DNA of 64,000 nt from Brachionus rotundiformis (lineage: Eukaryota; Rotifera; Eurotatoria; Ploima; Brachionidae): assembly GCA_016802295.1 (NCBI GenBank), contig JAESIW010000135.1:138443-202442 (forward strand), in the 5' to 3' direction. The notes beneath the pieces are model-generated. The model did no database searches and was not told the DNA's origin. It saw only the letters and a program-made list of their open reading frames with translations. The position numbers and the translations under genes were made by a program. Positions 11,701-23,159 of the stretch are shown here, one piece after another. The stretch's first letter is position 1. Every line of letters starts with the position of its first letter.

Positions 11701-12996
11701 GTCTATTTCTTTACTGTCATGGTACAAAAATACAATTGTACTTTTTTATGTGAGTGCAACAAAATTTCTCATTAATAAATTTTGGTAATACTACCAAAAT
11801 AACTAAATTTAAAAATGGCAGCCAACAAACTCTAATTATAAAGATATAGTTTCTCATTTTTAAACATTAGTTGATAGATAATTTTCATGATATTTTTGTG
11901 TCCCTAGGCAAATATTTCAAAAATAATTAAAATATAATTAAACTAGTTAATTTTGAAAACTATTCATGATATTTGTGGCTTAAATTAGCCTAGTTAACTT
12001 TATCAAATTACTTAGAAATTATTTGATGAACCTTTTTTTTCGACTTTTCGACTGAAATTAATATCAAATTAAGTTAGAAAAACTAATTATATAAATTTAA
12101 ACAATTTAAATGTTTACATTCGGGGTATAATTTATCAGATTTTTTTAAATTATTTTTATAAAATTACAAATAAATACATATTAATTTTTGGGCTTTTATT
12201 TTTTTTTAATTTTGATAAAATGTTGTGTTTATTTCGACATATGTGTGGCAGATAAAATAAAATTTTAATTTTAAGTATAAAGCTCATATGAATGACGTAA
12301 TTTGCCAAATCAATAATTTTATTAATTAGTCAACTCTATAAAGGCGAAATTTTACGAAACTAAAAATATTTCATTTTAAGAATTATTTTATTAATAAATG
12401 TTTATCAATGTTAATTTGTTAAAATAAACTTAAGATAAGATGTCTAAATCAAAGTCTAAAGCTTTTTTATAAAAACACTGGATTATCTTTTTATAAAAGC
12501 AATTATTTAGACTTTAAATTAAAAAATCACATGTCTTAGATAAAAATTCTTGTTATGTAACTTATTAATTAATTTGTTTTGTTTTATAAAGATTTTAAGT
12601 TAACAAATTATCGTAAATTTTAAGATTTTTGACAAGGAAAAGATATCAAGCTGTTTAAAGACAATTTTTGAGAACAATGTCCTTTTGTTCGAGAAGGGAA
12701 AGCGAGGGGCAGTGAATGGAATGCGCCCTGACGGCTCTGTGGATAAAACAAGCATACAATCAGAAGAGATGTGGGTCGGAGTGACCAATTCTTATGTCTC
12801 GTTGTTGATATTTGAGGATTTGCATAAAATGGCGTGGTCAACTTTTGATGAACTGTACAATTCGCTTTACCACGAGCTTGGTCTTGCATTCCAGACGCCA
12901 GAAGCACTGAATAAAAAAAATGAATACCGGAGCCTTGGCTACATGAGACCACTGTCAATATGGGCTATACAGTATGCACTCGAAAATAGATCTTGA
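8796..12996 (+). CDS. GBA2: GBA2-like non-lysosomal glucosylceramidase, copy A
   Basis: Five exons (8796-9623, 10050-10158, 10208-10499, 10563-11421, 12625-12996) encode 819 residues. The family hydrolyses glucosylceramide to glucose and ceramide at the cytosolic face of ER, Golgi and endosomal membranes. The N-terminal beta-rich domain begins with a G-V-P-M-G-G-I-G-T-G-T-I-G-R signature. The catalytic (alpha/alpha)6 domain has the Y-L-E-G-x-E-Y-R-M-Y-N-T-Y-D-V-H-F block and D-Q-T-Y-D-A-W, where the catalytic Glu and Asp of human GBA2 lie, and A-F-Q-T-P-E-A near the end. Nothing is missing relative to the family. It lacks the intron that splits copy B after L-I-F-E and has one at 10500-10562 that copy B lacks. 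The fourth intron is 1.2 kb. Copy B starts 188 bp downstream. Confidence 0.88.
9030..9862 (+). repeat. Near-identical block 1 of the GBA2 pair (copy A side)
   Basis: About 830 bp that match 13438-14272 with very few differences, including about 240 bp of the following intron (9624-9862). Sequence on either side (the first exon codons, the rest of the intron) is unalignable or strongly diverged. This edge-bounded identity, carried into an intron, is the pattern expected of gene conversion between tandem copies. Confidence 0.85.
10963..11430 (+). repeat. Near-identical block 2 of the GBA2 pair (copy A side)
   Basis: From GACTGGAAAGAC onward this matches 15624-16091 almost base for base, ending about 9 bp past the exon donor (GAGGTATATTTT in both, then divergent). 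The same block is the one present as a pseudogene at 4005-4440. The preceding 350 bp of the same exon are clearly diverged between the two copies. Confidence 0.85.
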
Positions 12997-13184
12997 TATT
13001 TAATTAAAAATTTTTTCATAATAAATTTTTTACTGGTCTTATCTAAATTGATAATTAATTAATTTAATTCGAGCACAAAATTAAATAGAAGAAATTAGAA
13101 ATAAAATTCTAATTTTAAACAAATAAATCAATTTTATTAATAACTAATTATAAAAATTTTGAAACAAAATGATATTTTTTTAGC

Positions 13185-16100
13185 ATGAATAAACATTTGG
13201 AGGAATATTGCTGGACATTAAAGTTAAACTATGAATATGATATCAAACTTCAGGCATTCGTGATGCCAAGAATTAAACAGGCTATTGCTTTCATTCCATT
13301 ATCTTACAGGTATTAGAAAAATAAGGTGATTTTCAATCAATTTATTGTTTTAATGAAGATACATGAAATATCATCGAGAGTGTAAAAAGAAGAATATTCA
13401 GCCGCATATGGACTTCTTTGAGCCAGTTAAAGTAAAGCAAATATATGGAGTACCAATGGGTGGAATTGGCACAGGAACTATTGGCCGATCGTATACAGGA
13501 GAATTTACCAGGTACCAGTTGGTGCCGGGCATTTATGAGCACGAAACATGCGAGGCCAACTTGTTCACTGTGTGCTTGAGGAAAAAAAAGCACACTGTGT
13601 ACCAGCAAGCTTTGTGCACCAAGAGAATCAAGCAGAATGGATTCAAGAACTGGAACATGGCTTTTTGTGGCGACAATGCCACCTATTACGCCTTGTATCC
13701 AGAATCGTGGACTGTGTACAATTTGCCTGGACAAAATGTTCGCTTGACATGTCACCAAATTAGTCCAGTGATTCCACACAATTATAAAGACTCGTCATTG
13801 CCAGTTACTCTGTTCAATTGGACTGTGGACAACAAGAATCCAGAAGATATTGAGCTTTCGCTCATGTTCACTTGGCAAGCTGGCTCATCAAGCGATAAAT
13901 TCGAATTGACCGATGTAAGCAGCCAATCGTTTGAGAATTATTCCAATTACAGTACCAACATTAGTGGCTGTGTCATCAAGCAAAAGCTTAGAGGCATGCC
14001 TTTGGAATATTGCATCGCTGCTAATAAATCGGTAATTTGCTTTTCCATAATTTGTATCATCATATCAAATTATTAAGTTAATTTTTCTTAAAAATTATAA
14101 AACATTATCTTTTTAGATTTTTTTTCTAGTTACATAAATTTGTCCAAGAAAAAATAGTTAATTAAAGTTTGATTTAGAATACTTTTTTTAAATTAATCTT
14201 ATGTAGAAATTTAGTTTCATTATATTTGGTCTATCTGATCTTTATTTTGTATAAATTAAATAATGGAAATATGGTAATAAATTTTTACCATAATTCTTAT
14301 GTTTTTGTTTAAATTTCGTTTAAATATATTCATATTTTCGAATTTATTTCAAAAATTTAAATTATATTCTAGCGAAATAGATATTTTTTGGCGTATTCAA
14401 GTTTATTAACAAGATAATTTTAAAATTTAATGATCATACTCAAAATTATATTTTTAAAATTTTTTGGAATTTTTTTAATTGGAAAATTAAATGCAGAGAT
14501 AAATGGTTAAGTGTCATTTAAAGACCTTTTTTTATAATAACTTAAATGATCATTCTAATTTGATAATGGACTTCAATTTGCCATATACACTTATGATTTC
14601 TAGATTAAAAGAAGAAATCGAAAGTTTTAAATTAATTAAATTAAAATTATTTACAAAAAAATTATTTTCAAATTGAGTTATTTAAATAAATTTTAATTGT
14701 TCAAATTAAGGAAAACGCACATGTCACTTACAATTGCCAATTTTATTCCCATGACGAAAATTCCGGATCAAAGTTGTGGAATGATTTGATAAAAGATGGA
14801 AGTTTGGACAATGCTAAATGTATAAAAATATATTAAAATATATTAAATATTGTATTATTTTAAATGTAAATTTAGTTGACAAGAAAAAAGCTCTTAGCAA
14901 TAAATTAACCATAGCTGTTTGTGTAAAGATCAAAGTTCCAGCCAATTCCAAAGACCATATTGATTTTGCACTGGTCTGGAATATGCCAAACATATCATTT
15001 GTAAACAATCAAAAAACATACAAAAAGTAAATAAACAAAATTTGATTTTTATTCCTAATTAAATTAATCAATAAATATTTTATAGATTCTATACAAGATA
15101 TTTTTCAGATGAAAACCCGGACACTGCCAAAGACATTGCTTGCTATTCTCTCAATTCACGTAAATCATGGCAAAAAGAGCTATTCCAATTTCGCAAACCG
15201 ATCATTGAGGACGAATCTTTACCAAAATGGTACAAAATAGTTTTATTCAATGAACTTTACTTTATTTCAGATGGTGGTACTGTTTGGTTTGACATGAAAG
15301 ACGAGCCAAGCTGTAAACACCAAGTGGTCAAAGAATTTGGTCGATTTGCCTATCTAGAAGGTCAAGAGTATCGTATGTATAATACATATGATGTTCATTT
15401 TAATGCCAACTTTGCACTGCTTCAACTGTGGCCCAAACTTCAACTAAGCTTGCAGTACGAGTTCGCTGATACCATTCCGATGGAAAGCAAAAATGATGTG
15501 AAGTTTTTAATAGATGGAAAATGCGCAAAACAAAAATCAAAAAACAGTCTACCTCATGACATTGGTGATCCGTACAGGGAACCATGGATGGTTCTGAACG
15601 CTTACAATTCCCATGACACAAGAGACTGGAAAGACTTGAATTTAAAATTTATTTTGACTGTTTACAGAGATTATTTTTATCTAAAAGACAACGAGTACTT
15701 AAAGTACATGTGGCCGTATATCAAGCTGCTGATGGTCACAGTTCAATCGCAGGACCATGACGGCGATGGTCTGATAGACAGCGAGGGTCTGCCTGATCAG
15801 ACCTATGACGCCTGGTCGGTCACTGGTGCCAGTGCCTATTGTGGCGGTCTGCATGTGGCAACTCTTTCCTGTGTTTGCCAAATAGCCAAAATACTGGACG
15901 ATAGGGAATCTTTGGAAAAGTATGAGCAAATATTGAAAAGAGCCAAAGAAGCATACAATAAAAAATTATGGAACGGAAAGTACTACAAATACGACTGCAG
16001 CAACAGTGATTACAATGACAGCATTATGACAGACATGTGCTGTGGTCATTGGTACCTGAGATGCTCCGGATTCGAACATGAGGTATATTTTCTGGTAATT

Positions 16101-16914
16101 AAGCGTGCTTAAATTTTCAATTTATGCATAAAGATATTTGAAAAAGACAAAATTAAAAGTTGTTTGGAGACTATTTTTGAGTATAATGTAATGAAGTATG
16201 CAAATGGTAAAGCAGGTTCTGTCAATGGCATGAGACCTAATGGAAATGTAGATATCACGAGTATGCAGTCTGAGGAAATGTGGGTCGGAACAACTTGCGC
16301 CTTCGCTTCTCTAATGATTTTTGAGGTAGTTTTCTGATTATTTCTTAGTATTGAAAAAAAATTATAGGTCATTATTAAATATAATTAAAAAACTAAAAAG
16401 TGTGTTTTTAGATAAATAAAATAAAAAAGGCAATAAGAAATTTTTAATTCTTATTCATATCTAATAACAATTGCTTCTAAATAAAACCAATTGTTATATA
16501 ATTAAGCCCATTAAGGACCAAATCCATGCAACATGTACATAGCATTTTGATCACCAATAGGGAGCCCAAAATACATAATTGATAAAATGATAAATTTCAG
16601 ATGAAAAATTATTTTTCTAATTTTATTAATTTTCTCATTGCCCGTAAATATTTTATTAGATTAATTTTTTTTTAAATTCGTATAATATCAAGCATTGTTG
16701 GCATTTAATAAAAATTTATTTAAAGGGAATGAACGAAAAAGCTTGGAAAACCTTGGAAGGAATGTATAATTTATTATACAACAAGCTTGGTTTGGCTTTC
16801 CAGACTCCTGAGGCTCTAATGATGCCAAATGTCTATCGCAGTCTCGGATATATGAGAGCCCTATGCATTTGGTCAGTACACTACGCCCTTCAACAGAAAA
16901 AGAACAAAAATTGA
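13185..16914 (+). CDS. GBA2: GBA2-like non-lysosomal glucosylceramidase, copy B
   Basis: Seven exons (13185-13309, 13359-14031, 14711-14819, 14876-15026, 15086-16082, 16134-16325, 16726-16914) encode 811 residues, with all phases consistent. It has the same domains and catalytic blocks as copy A: G-V-P-M-G-G-I-G near the N-terminus, Y-L-E-G-Q-E-Y-R-M-Y-N-T-Y-D, D-Q-T-Y-D-A-W and a final A-F-Q-T-P-E-A with R-S-L-G-Y-M-R. Differences from copy A are a separate first exon with a 49-nt intron, an extra intron at 15027-15085 and one at 16326-16725, and absence of copy A's 10500-10562 intron. Outside the shared blocks the proteins are only moderately similar. Both copies look functional, so sub-functionalisation or dosage are possible. 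An AATAAA-type signal lies near 16966. Confidence 0.88.
13438..14272 (+). repeat. Near-identical block 1 of the GBA2 pair (copy B side)
   Basis: Partner of 9030-9862. The match ends in the intron where copy A reads GGAAATAGAG and copy B GGAAATATGG. Confidence 0.85.
15624..16091 (+). repeat. Near-identical block 2 of the GBA2 pair (copy B side)
   Basis: Partner of 10963-11430. One visible difference inside the exon is TACTTGAG in copy A against TACCTGAG here. Confidence 0.85.
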
Positions 16915-18836
16915 TTTCATAACTTAAGATTTTTTTTACCAGCAAAAGTATTTTATTCTTTTTTAATTAATAAAATCAACTATTTATAATTGCGTTATTT
17001 ATATTTGTTTAAACTTTTAGATTCGAAATAAAATAGATTATATGATAATTTTAATCTTTGTCCTCGTTTTTTAATTTAAAAAAGACAAAAAAAATTAATA
17101 AATTAATTTGTATTTAATTAGATCAAGTAATATTATTGATAAAAATATTTAAGTTTAAAAATAATGATGATGATTTAAAATAGTAAATAGATACACAATA
17201 TTAACTTGTTTTAATTACGGTCCAAGTCCTGGTGACCGCGAATTCAATTAAACATGGCTAAGTGGTCAAAAAGTTAATTATAGATCAATAATTCAATTTT
17301 AACCAGACTGCATTAAATTAAGGTTAAGTGAAATTTGGCACTAAAAAAATCCATAACTTGGTTTTTACAAGTTGAGAAATGGTACTTGGACAATTGATGC
17401 TATACCAAATTTTGAACCATGTTTAATTTAAGAATTTGTGCCTAATTATTTATTTTTATTATCGATATTATTGATATTTATAATTTTATTTTTGATAAAG
17501 ACCATAAATCGTCAATGGCTCGAGTATTAATAAAATTATTTAATTATTTTTTATTTATTATTTTACTTATGAAATCTTCTTTCAAAAAATGAGGTTAAAA
17601 ATTCAGAAAAAAGTACGAACATTATTCAAAAAGTGTCTTTTAAAGTTTAATAAAACTTCCAATTAAGTAAATACTTCCTTCAGCAGGTGAGTTTATGAAA
17701 AAAGAAATGATTATGCTCGAAAATTTTTAATAAATAAAAGTTTTGTTAAATTAAATGCTGAGCAAACCATGTTAAGCCATCACCAAACATTAAGCATCAG
17801 TATAAGATATTAATTTAAGCATTCAATATTGGCTATAAAAATAATTAACTTTTTTATTGTAACAATTCATTATCTAGATTCTCTAGATAAGAAAAGCAAA
17901 AAAGTGTAATTGATTGATGTAGAAGACTTAAATGTAGCAAAATGGTTGAGCTAATGCAAAAATTTAGAGACAGAGAAGCTGACAAGAGCATCAGTTGATA
18001 TCAGTTTTCACGAAACCAAAACAAAAACAAAATTTTGTAGCTCTATTGCACCAAAGACATTATAAATTATTATTAATTTAAGTTTGTACATGTGGAATGA
18101 CACGTACGTAGGTATTTAATTAATCCACTTAGCTGTTTTCTATTATCTAATGAAATAAATACTTTTTTTTAATTATTTTAAAATCTGATATGATGGATGT
18201 TTAATATGGAAATAATATCAATTATAATTTTCAATTTGTCGATAAGTAACTTTTTTAATCAAAATAAAAATAAATTAAAAAAAAGAACAAGTCTATTTTA
18301 ACTTTTACCAACTAATCAGTTTTTGTTTTCAAATAGGAATTGGTTTTTATAAATGGTATAAATAAAAATATGTGTTAATGATAAAAGCAACTTAACTGAA
18401 TGCGTTTTTTTGTAAGATTTAAATAAGGTAGAGATGTAATAATTAAATACTTTTATTAACTTAATTTTTAATTTTCAAGCTAATCGAACATTGTTTACAG
18501 TAAAAATAAAAGGACAAATATTTTTTGATCATGATCATTTTAAATTTATTGTAGCTTCCATATTTTTAGACCAATATTTATACTTTCCTATTATCTACAT
18601 TACCAAAAAGTCTTATACAATTAAATAAAGAAGTTTTGTTTTGAATTTTTTCTCTTATGAATTCCGAAAATTATTTAATTTATCTAATTAAGAATTAAAT
18701 ATTTTGATCTAAAAGTAATAATTTATTGATTGGAGACTTATTTACTAACACCTAATAATAATTAAAATTATTTGAAAAATATATTTTTTTAGTATTATTC
18801 AATCTATTAATTTTTTTTTTATTTTATTTTTTTATT
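16915..18836. other. Non-coding AT-rich spacer between GBA2 copy B and a LINE fragment
   Basis: About 1.9 kb with no ORF, RNA gene or repeat that I recognise. It separates plus-strand GBA2 copy B from the minus-strand fibrinogen-domain gene, so it holds two 3' ends and no obvious promoter. Confidence 0.5.
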
Positions 18837-19110
18837 CCAAGGTTAATCAACAGGCTAGTGCCCATGTCATTGAGACCGATTAACACTCCATTTATTTAAC
18901 TAATAAAATAAATTTTACTAATTAAAAATAAATTGTTCAAATAATCATTTAAAAAAGTAAAACATTGAAATGTAAATTTTTTGAATTTTTTTACAAAATC
19001 TGAGAAAATTAGATTAATATTATTAAAAATTGAATGCTTAAATGTTGTAAATTTCAACATTGATCTCTTGATCACAAAGCAATTTATAAGTCTTGAGTAG
19101 AAAAATCCAA
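18837..19110 (-). mobile_element. 3' end of a LINE (family 1)
   Basis: A truncated copy of the retroelement seen at 30372-30815 and 62530-63300, read on the minus strand. It carries the last codons of the RT ORF (around 19000-19110) and the common 3' tail with the G-A-T-T-A-A-C / G-T-T-A-A-T-C inverted pair, followed by an A-rich run below 18837. It lies just beyond the stop of the fibrinogen-domain gene and may supply part of its 3' region. Confidence 0.75.
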
Positions 19111-19218
19111 ATGTTTATAAAAATTTTCTAAAATTTATTGAACAAAAACTAAAAAAATTTTACTTTTAATTAATAACAATTAAAAAAATCCTGACTAGGG
19201 CTCTAATTACAAGTTTCA

Positions 19219-21546
19219 TTAAATTCTCCTGAGTCTCATTTTTGTGCTTTTAAGTGACATGTTCAGGTCAATTGTATTCCAATGAATGCCATTGCGTAAA
19301 AATCTTAACCTAGAGCGCTCGTCGTTTAGAACAGCGTTTGACCGAGCGTGCTTTGAACCATCATTTTTCACTTTGTCCGTGTATGAGTAGTAAATTCCGT
19401 TGAGGTTGGATTGGAAGCAAGCATTGAACCACCAGCCTGAGCGGTAAATTTGAGCACAGTTGTCATAAAATCTCATGTCATTGTCTGAATCATAAGTACT
19501 GAATGCCATATTGTTGTGGTTTTGGCCGTAAAAATTTCCTCCCAACGAGTCTCCCACAGTACTCTTGTTTCTTAGGTAGTTGCCAAGCTCAAGCTTGTAT
19601 TTGTGATTTTCGTCATCAACCCGAAATTTTGAATATTCGACCACGTAGACCTCATTCTTCCAATCGGACATTACTATTTGAAGTCTTGGATAAAATTTTT
19701 TAAATTAATTATATATTTTTATACAAGATTAGCATACGAATAATTATTTTGATTTGTTAATTGATAAATGTGCTCCAAGCCTAACCAAAATTCGCCCAAT
19801 CGGTCCAAATTGCCAAAGCCATTTTTATACGAACTCCAATCACGGAAAAAACTCACACTACCATCGCCTCTTTCCTGAATAACTGTCCATCCTGGAGAAT
19901 ATAATTTTTTCCTCAAATTTGACCGAATTTAAGACTATAAGAAAATTACCTATGCCATCTTCGAATTCACAGTGAACACTAAAAGTCACATTTCTATCCA
20001 TAAGTGTTATATTGTAGATTCCATTCTTACCATTGGTGTCTCTTACAAGATCTTGACAATCTTTAAAAAATCTAATTTATTATCTTTGTTAATTATATTA
20101 TTAAATAAATATTTCCTATTTTGATTTATTTTAAAAAGTACTTGGATGAGGTTAAACCAATGGTTTGCCAAGCATTTAAAATATATTTTTTTGAATTTTT
20201 CAGCAAGAAAGTCGCCAATGCCAAGCATTTAAAATATATTTTTTTGAATTTTTCAGCAAGAAAGTCGCCAATGCCAAGCATATATTTTATGTACTTTATT
20301 TTTTGCTTTCTACTCATTATAGATACTTTTATTATTTTTAAAATTTCAATTTAATAAAATAATTTTCCAAAAATTAAAATTTTAATAAAATTTTCTAATT
20401 CTCAAGATTAATTTCATCCTAACATTAAGCTCAAGTAATAAAATCTTGCTGAAGATGGACTTCACCAAACTAAGTGAAAGGCGAGCGAGAGGAAATTTGA
20501 TTGAAATGTATAAACTAGCAAATGGACTGGAACAATCTAATCTAATTCGAGTCTCTTTATCTATACCAGAAGAGAAAAGATCGATATTAAGAGGAAATAG
20601 TTTAACAATGCAGATGGAGAGCTTTCCTTCCAAATTGAGAACGTGCAGTGACAGCCTGACATGTTTTCTTTTTAAAAAGAGTGGTCCCACAATGGAACAG
20701 ATAGCCTGATAGTGTTGTAATTCAAATTCAATGGGCAAAGGCTGCTTCGGCTTCACATTACCAAAGACTAGTAATGCAATAACTAACTTAGATTAGCGTA
20801 TATTAGGTACCTTTAAAGAAATACCAATATATACCGACTTAGTCTAATTAATATATTCTAAAACAAAATAGATATTCTTTTAAAATAATTTAAATACCTG
20901 ATGGTATATTTTCGATGACAAGTTGAGGTGAGTCTGAGGGAGATGGTGTTGTTTGAGTTAGAGGAGAATGAAAGACTATTTTTGGCGAATCTTTTAAATT
21001 TCTTAAAACTTGGAGAATTCCACCATTGAACAAAATTGAATATTTATTTTCCAGATCATTAATAAATTCTGACTTGAGAGCCTCTCTATTTGGTTTGCTG
21101 GCATCAATTGATTTCTTCTTCAAGCTATTCAACTTGACCTGATGAAGTTCTTTGTTGGCTATCATGTTATTCCGCACAATATTTACCAAATTTCTATGAT
21201 TTTTGCTTATCACGCGATAATTTTGAGCCAGTATGTTCAAATTTTTTGCCATAAGCGCCACTTTTTTTGACAACAAATCAAAATTACCATTCAGAGTGTC
21301 CACTGTTTCTAGTTTTTTAGCGTAATAGTTCAAAAACTCTTCCATTATTGAATCTGTTATTGAACTTTTAAGTCTTCTGAGCTCGCTTTTGATGTTGTTA
21401 TGGATCAAATTGTTCAAAAGAGTGGTGTTTTTGACCGGAAAGCTTTCCAAGGCATCCAGCTTGTCATCAATTGAATTATCGACCCCTTTTACCATTTGGG
21501 CCAAAGCTAACATGATCATTAGTATATAAACTAGCGATTTATTCAT
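19219..21546 (-). CDS. Secreted fibrinogen-related protein (signal peptide, helical stalk, FReD)
   Basis: Four exons read right to left (20898-21546, 19950-20060, 19738-19891, 19219-19684) give 459 residues. Residues 1-21 are a signal peptide ending near V-K-G. Residues 25-190 are heptad-like and lysine-rich, probably a coiled-coil stalk. A short T/S/P-rich linker follows. The rest is a C-terminal fibrinogen domain: D-C-Q-D-L at its start, G-W-T-V-I-Q-E-R-G-D-G-S-V, F-W-L-G-L-E-H-I, the calcium-site-like D-S-D-N-D, then C-A-Q and G-W-W-F-N-A-C with S-N-L-N-G. The exon 3 donor at TC/GTATGC was chosen because it restores Y-S-L-Q-I-V-M-S-D-W. The first intron (837 nt) carries a retroelement fragment and a tandem repeat. 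Such proteins act as lectins or angiopoietin/ficolin-like secreted factors in invertebrates. The ligand here is unknown. Confidence 0.87.
20168..20273 (+). repeat. 53-bp tandem repeat, two copies
   Basis: The unit beginning CCAAGCATTTAAAATATATT recurs 53 bp later, and a third start (CCAAGCATAT) appears at 20274 before the match is lost. The two full units are identical by eye. It lies in the first intron of the fibrinogen-domain gene. Confidence 0.9.
20430..20760 (+). pseudogene. LINE reverse-transcriptase C-terminal fragment in an intron
   Basis: The plus-strand frame 20446-20709 reads L-S-E-R-R-A-R-G-N-L-I-E-M-Y-K-L-A-N-G-L, the conserved segment found after the RT thumb in many LINEs (RRxRGDLIxMYK). 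No catalytic motif is present. It lies antisense within the first intron of the fibrinogen-domain gene, so it would be spliced out. It resembles the fragment at 22560-23110 and may be from the same family. Confidence 0.7.
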
Positions 21547-22559
21547 TCTAAATAATGTGATAAAATTGAGAAGAATTGAAAAGTGTGAAAAATCGAAATT
21601 TGAGCTTTATAACAAAATTAATAGGTAAATTATCAATATTTGATTGCAAATGTAATTTAATTTACACTTAAGCAAAGTACTAGAGGAAATTTTTCAATAA
21701 AAATAATTGATTTTTTATTTTCAATTGAATAAAAATAATTTTTTTTTCAAGATAGGATATAGTGCTTGTGGTTATCATGAAGAAGCTTAGACTAGTCGAG
21801 CATACTTTAACTATCTAAAATAGTTTATTTGGTTTTTGTTTAGCTATTAGACCGAAACAATTTAGTTGACGAATGGTCATCGATTGAATTATGGACAGCT
21901 TTGGATAATCAAAGCCGGTTTATTTAACAAGTGTGAGCAAATTAAAAAAAAATTTGAATTTAGAAAAAGAAAAAATTCAATTTTTGCAAAAACATTCTTT
22001 AATTAATTTCCACATTTAGCAAAAATAACAAATAAATAGTTAATTAGATTACATGGTCAAAGTTACGATTAATATAATAATTAAATTAGTAAATGAAGCA
22101 ATAATGAAATTTAAAAATTATTATTATTAAAATTAATTAATATTGATACATTAGCTCATCACTAATAGTAAATTATAACATAACTTATTTTTTATATTTC
22201 AAATAGAAAAGAAAAAAAGTGTACAGTTGGAAAGAATTGAAGCATCTTTATCCAATTTAATTGTTCAAAATTATTACAAAAATATTTTTTCCATGATTTA
22301 ATCCATTTTACCAAATTTTTTATAATAAAATTTTTAAAGACATGACTTTTATTATTATTATTATTTTATATAGAAACTATGGTAAATTGTTCTTACAAAA
22401 CTTTTACCAAATTGAATACCATGCTCCATGAAATTGTTTGAACTAATTTAGGCATTGTATGATATTTACTGTACAATTCATTTATTATCTCTTAGTAAAA
22501 AATACAGTAGAAATTAAAAAAACAAAGGATCAAAAAAATTTTTGGTCTCATTGGATATA
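21547..22559. other. 5' flank of the fibrinogen-domain gene, no other gene seen
   Basis: AT-rich sequence. The first 150-200 bp above 21546 should hold the promoter of the fibrinogen-domain gene, but no distinct TATA or Inr motif stands out from the background. Confidence 0.4.
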
Positions 22560-23110
22560 AAGTGGATCCGCCAAGTAAAAAAAAAGCATGTGTAGAAGCA
22601 AGTAGGGTTCTTAGCATGCTTTAGCGAATATTTCCAAGCAGAGAGGAGAAGTTGTATGTAAGACTGTATACATCTATGGATTATGCAGTGCAGATATGGA
22701 ATCCAAGTGTGAAAGGTGAAAGAGAAGGTAGAAGAACGGACAAAAAAGATCCCTGGGTCGCTAAGAAGTATGTCGTATGAAATAAGGTTGAGTCAGTGAA
22801 GAGTGAGAGGAGACTTGATTGAAATGTACAAATTAGTGAATGGACTTTAAACGGTAAACCTGGTCAGAGATCTGTAAATAGATCAGTAATTAAATGTCCA
22901 GCCGCGGCAAGTCCAGAGCGAAAGCTTTCTTGCTCAAGTTAGAAACGATTTGCAGCTGCGGTTAGTGCCTTGTCCAAACAGAGTAATTCTGCACTGGACT
23001 AAGTTACCAGAAAATGTGGTAAAATGTAAGTCAACTGCGAGAATCAAAGTTGCTTTAGGGTGATTTAATGGAATAGGCTTCTACAGCTTAACACTGCCTA
23101 ATGGTGTTGG
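22560..23110 (+). pseudogene. Dead LINE fragment (RT tail)
   Basis: Protein-like pieces in shifting plus-strand frames follow the order of a LINE C-terminus: L-Y-T-S-M-D-Y-A-V-Q-I-W-N-P (22665-22710), V-R-G-D-L-I-E-M-Y-K-L-V-N-G-L (22800-22850) and a final P-C-P-N-R-V-I-L-H-W-T-K-L-P-E-N-V-V-K-C (22967-23027). There are several stops and frameshifts. A trinucleotide-type run (ACTATTACTATTA) follows near 23155, as is common at LINE 3' ends. Confidence 0.75.
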
Positions 23111-23159
23111 TAGGCTCAGACTCTTTACATGTTAGGTGTCGCAGCAAGAACTGCTACTA

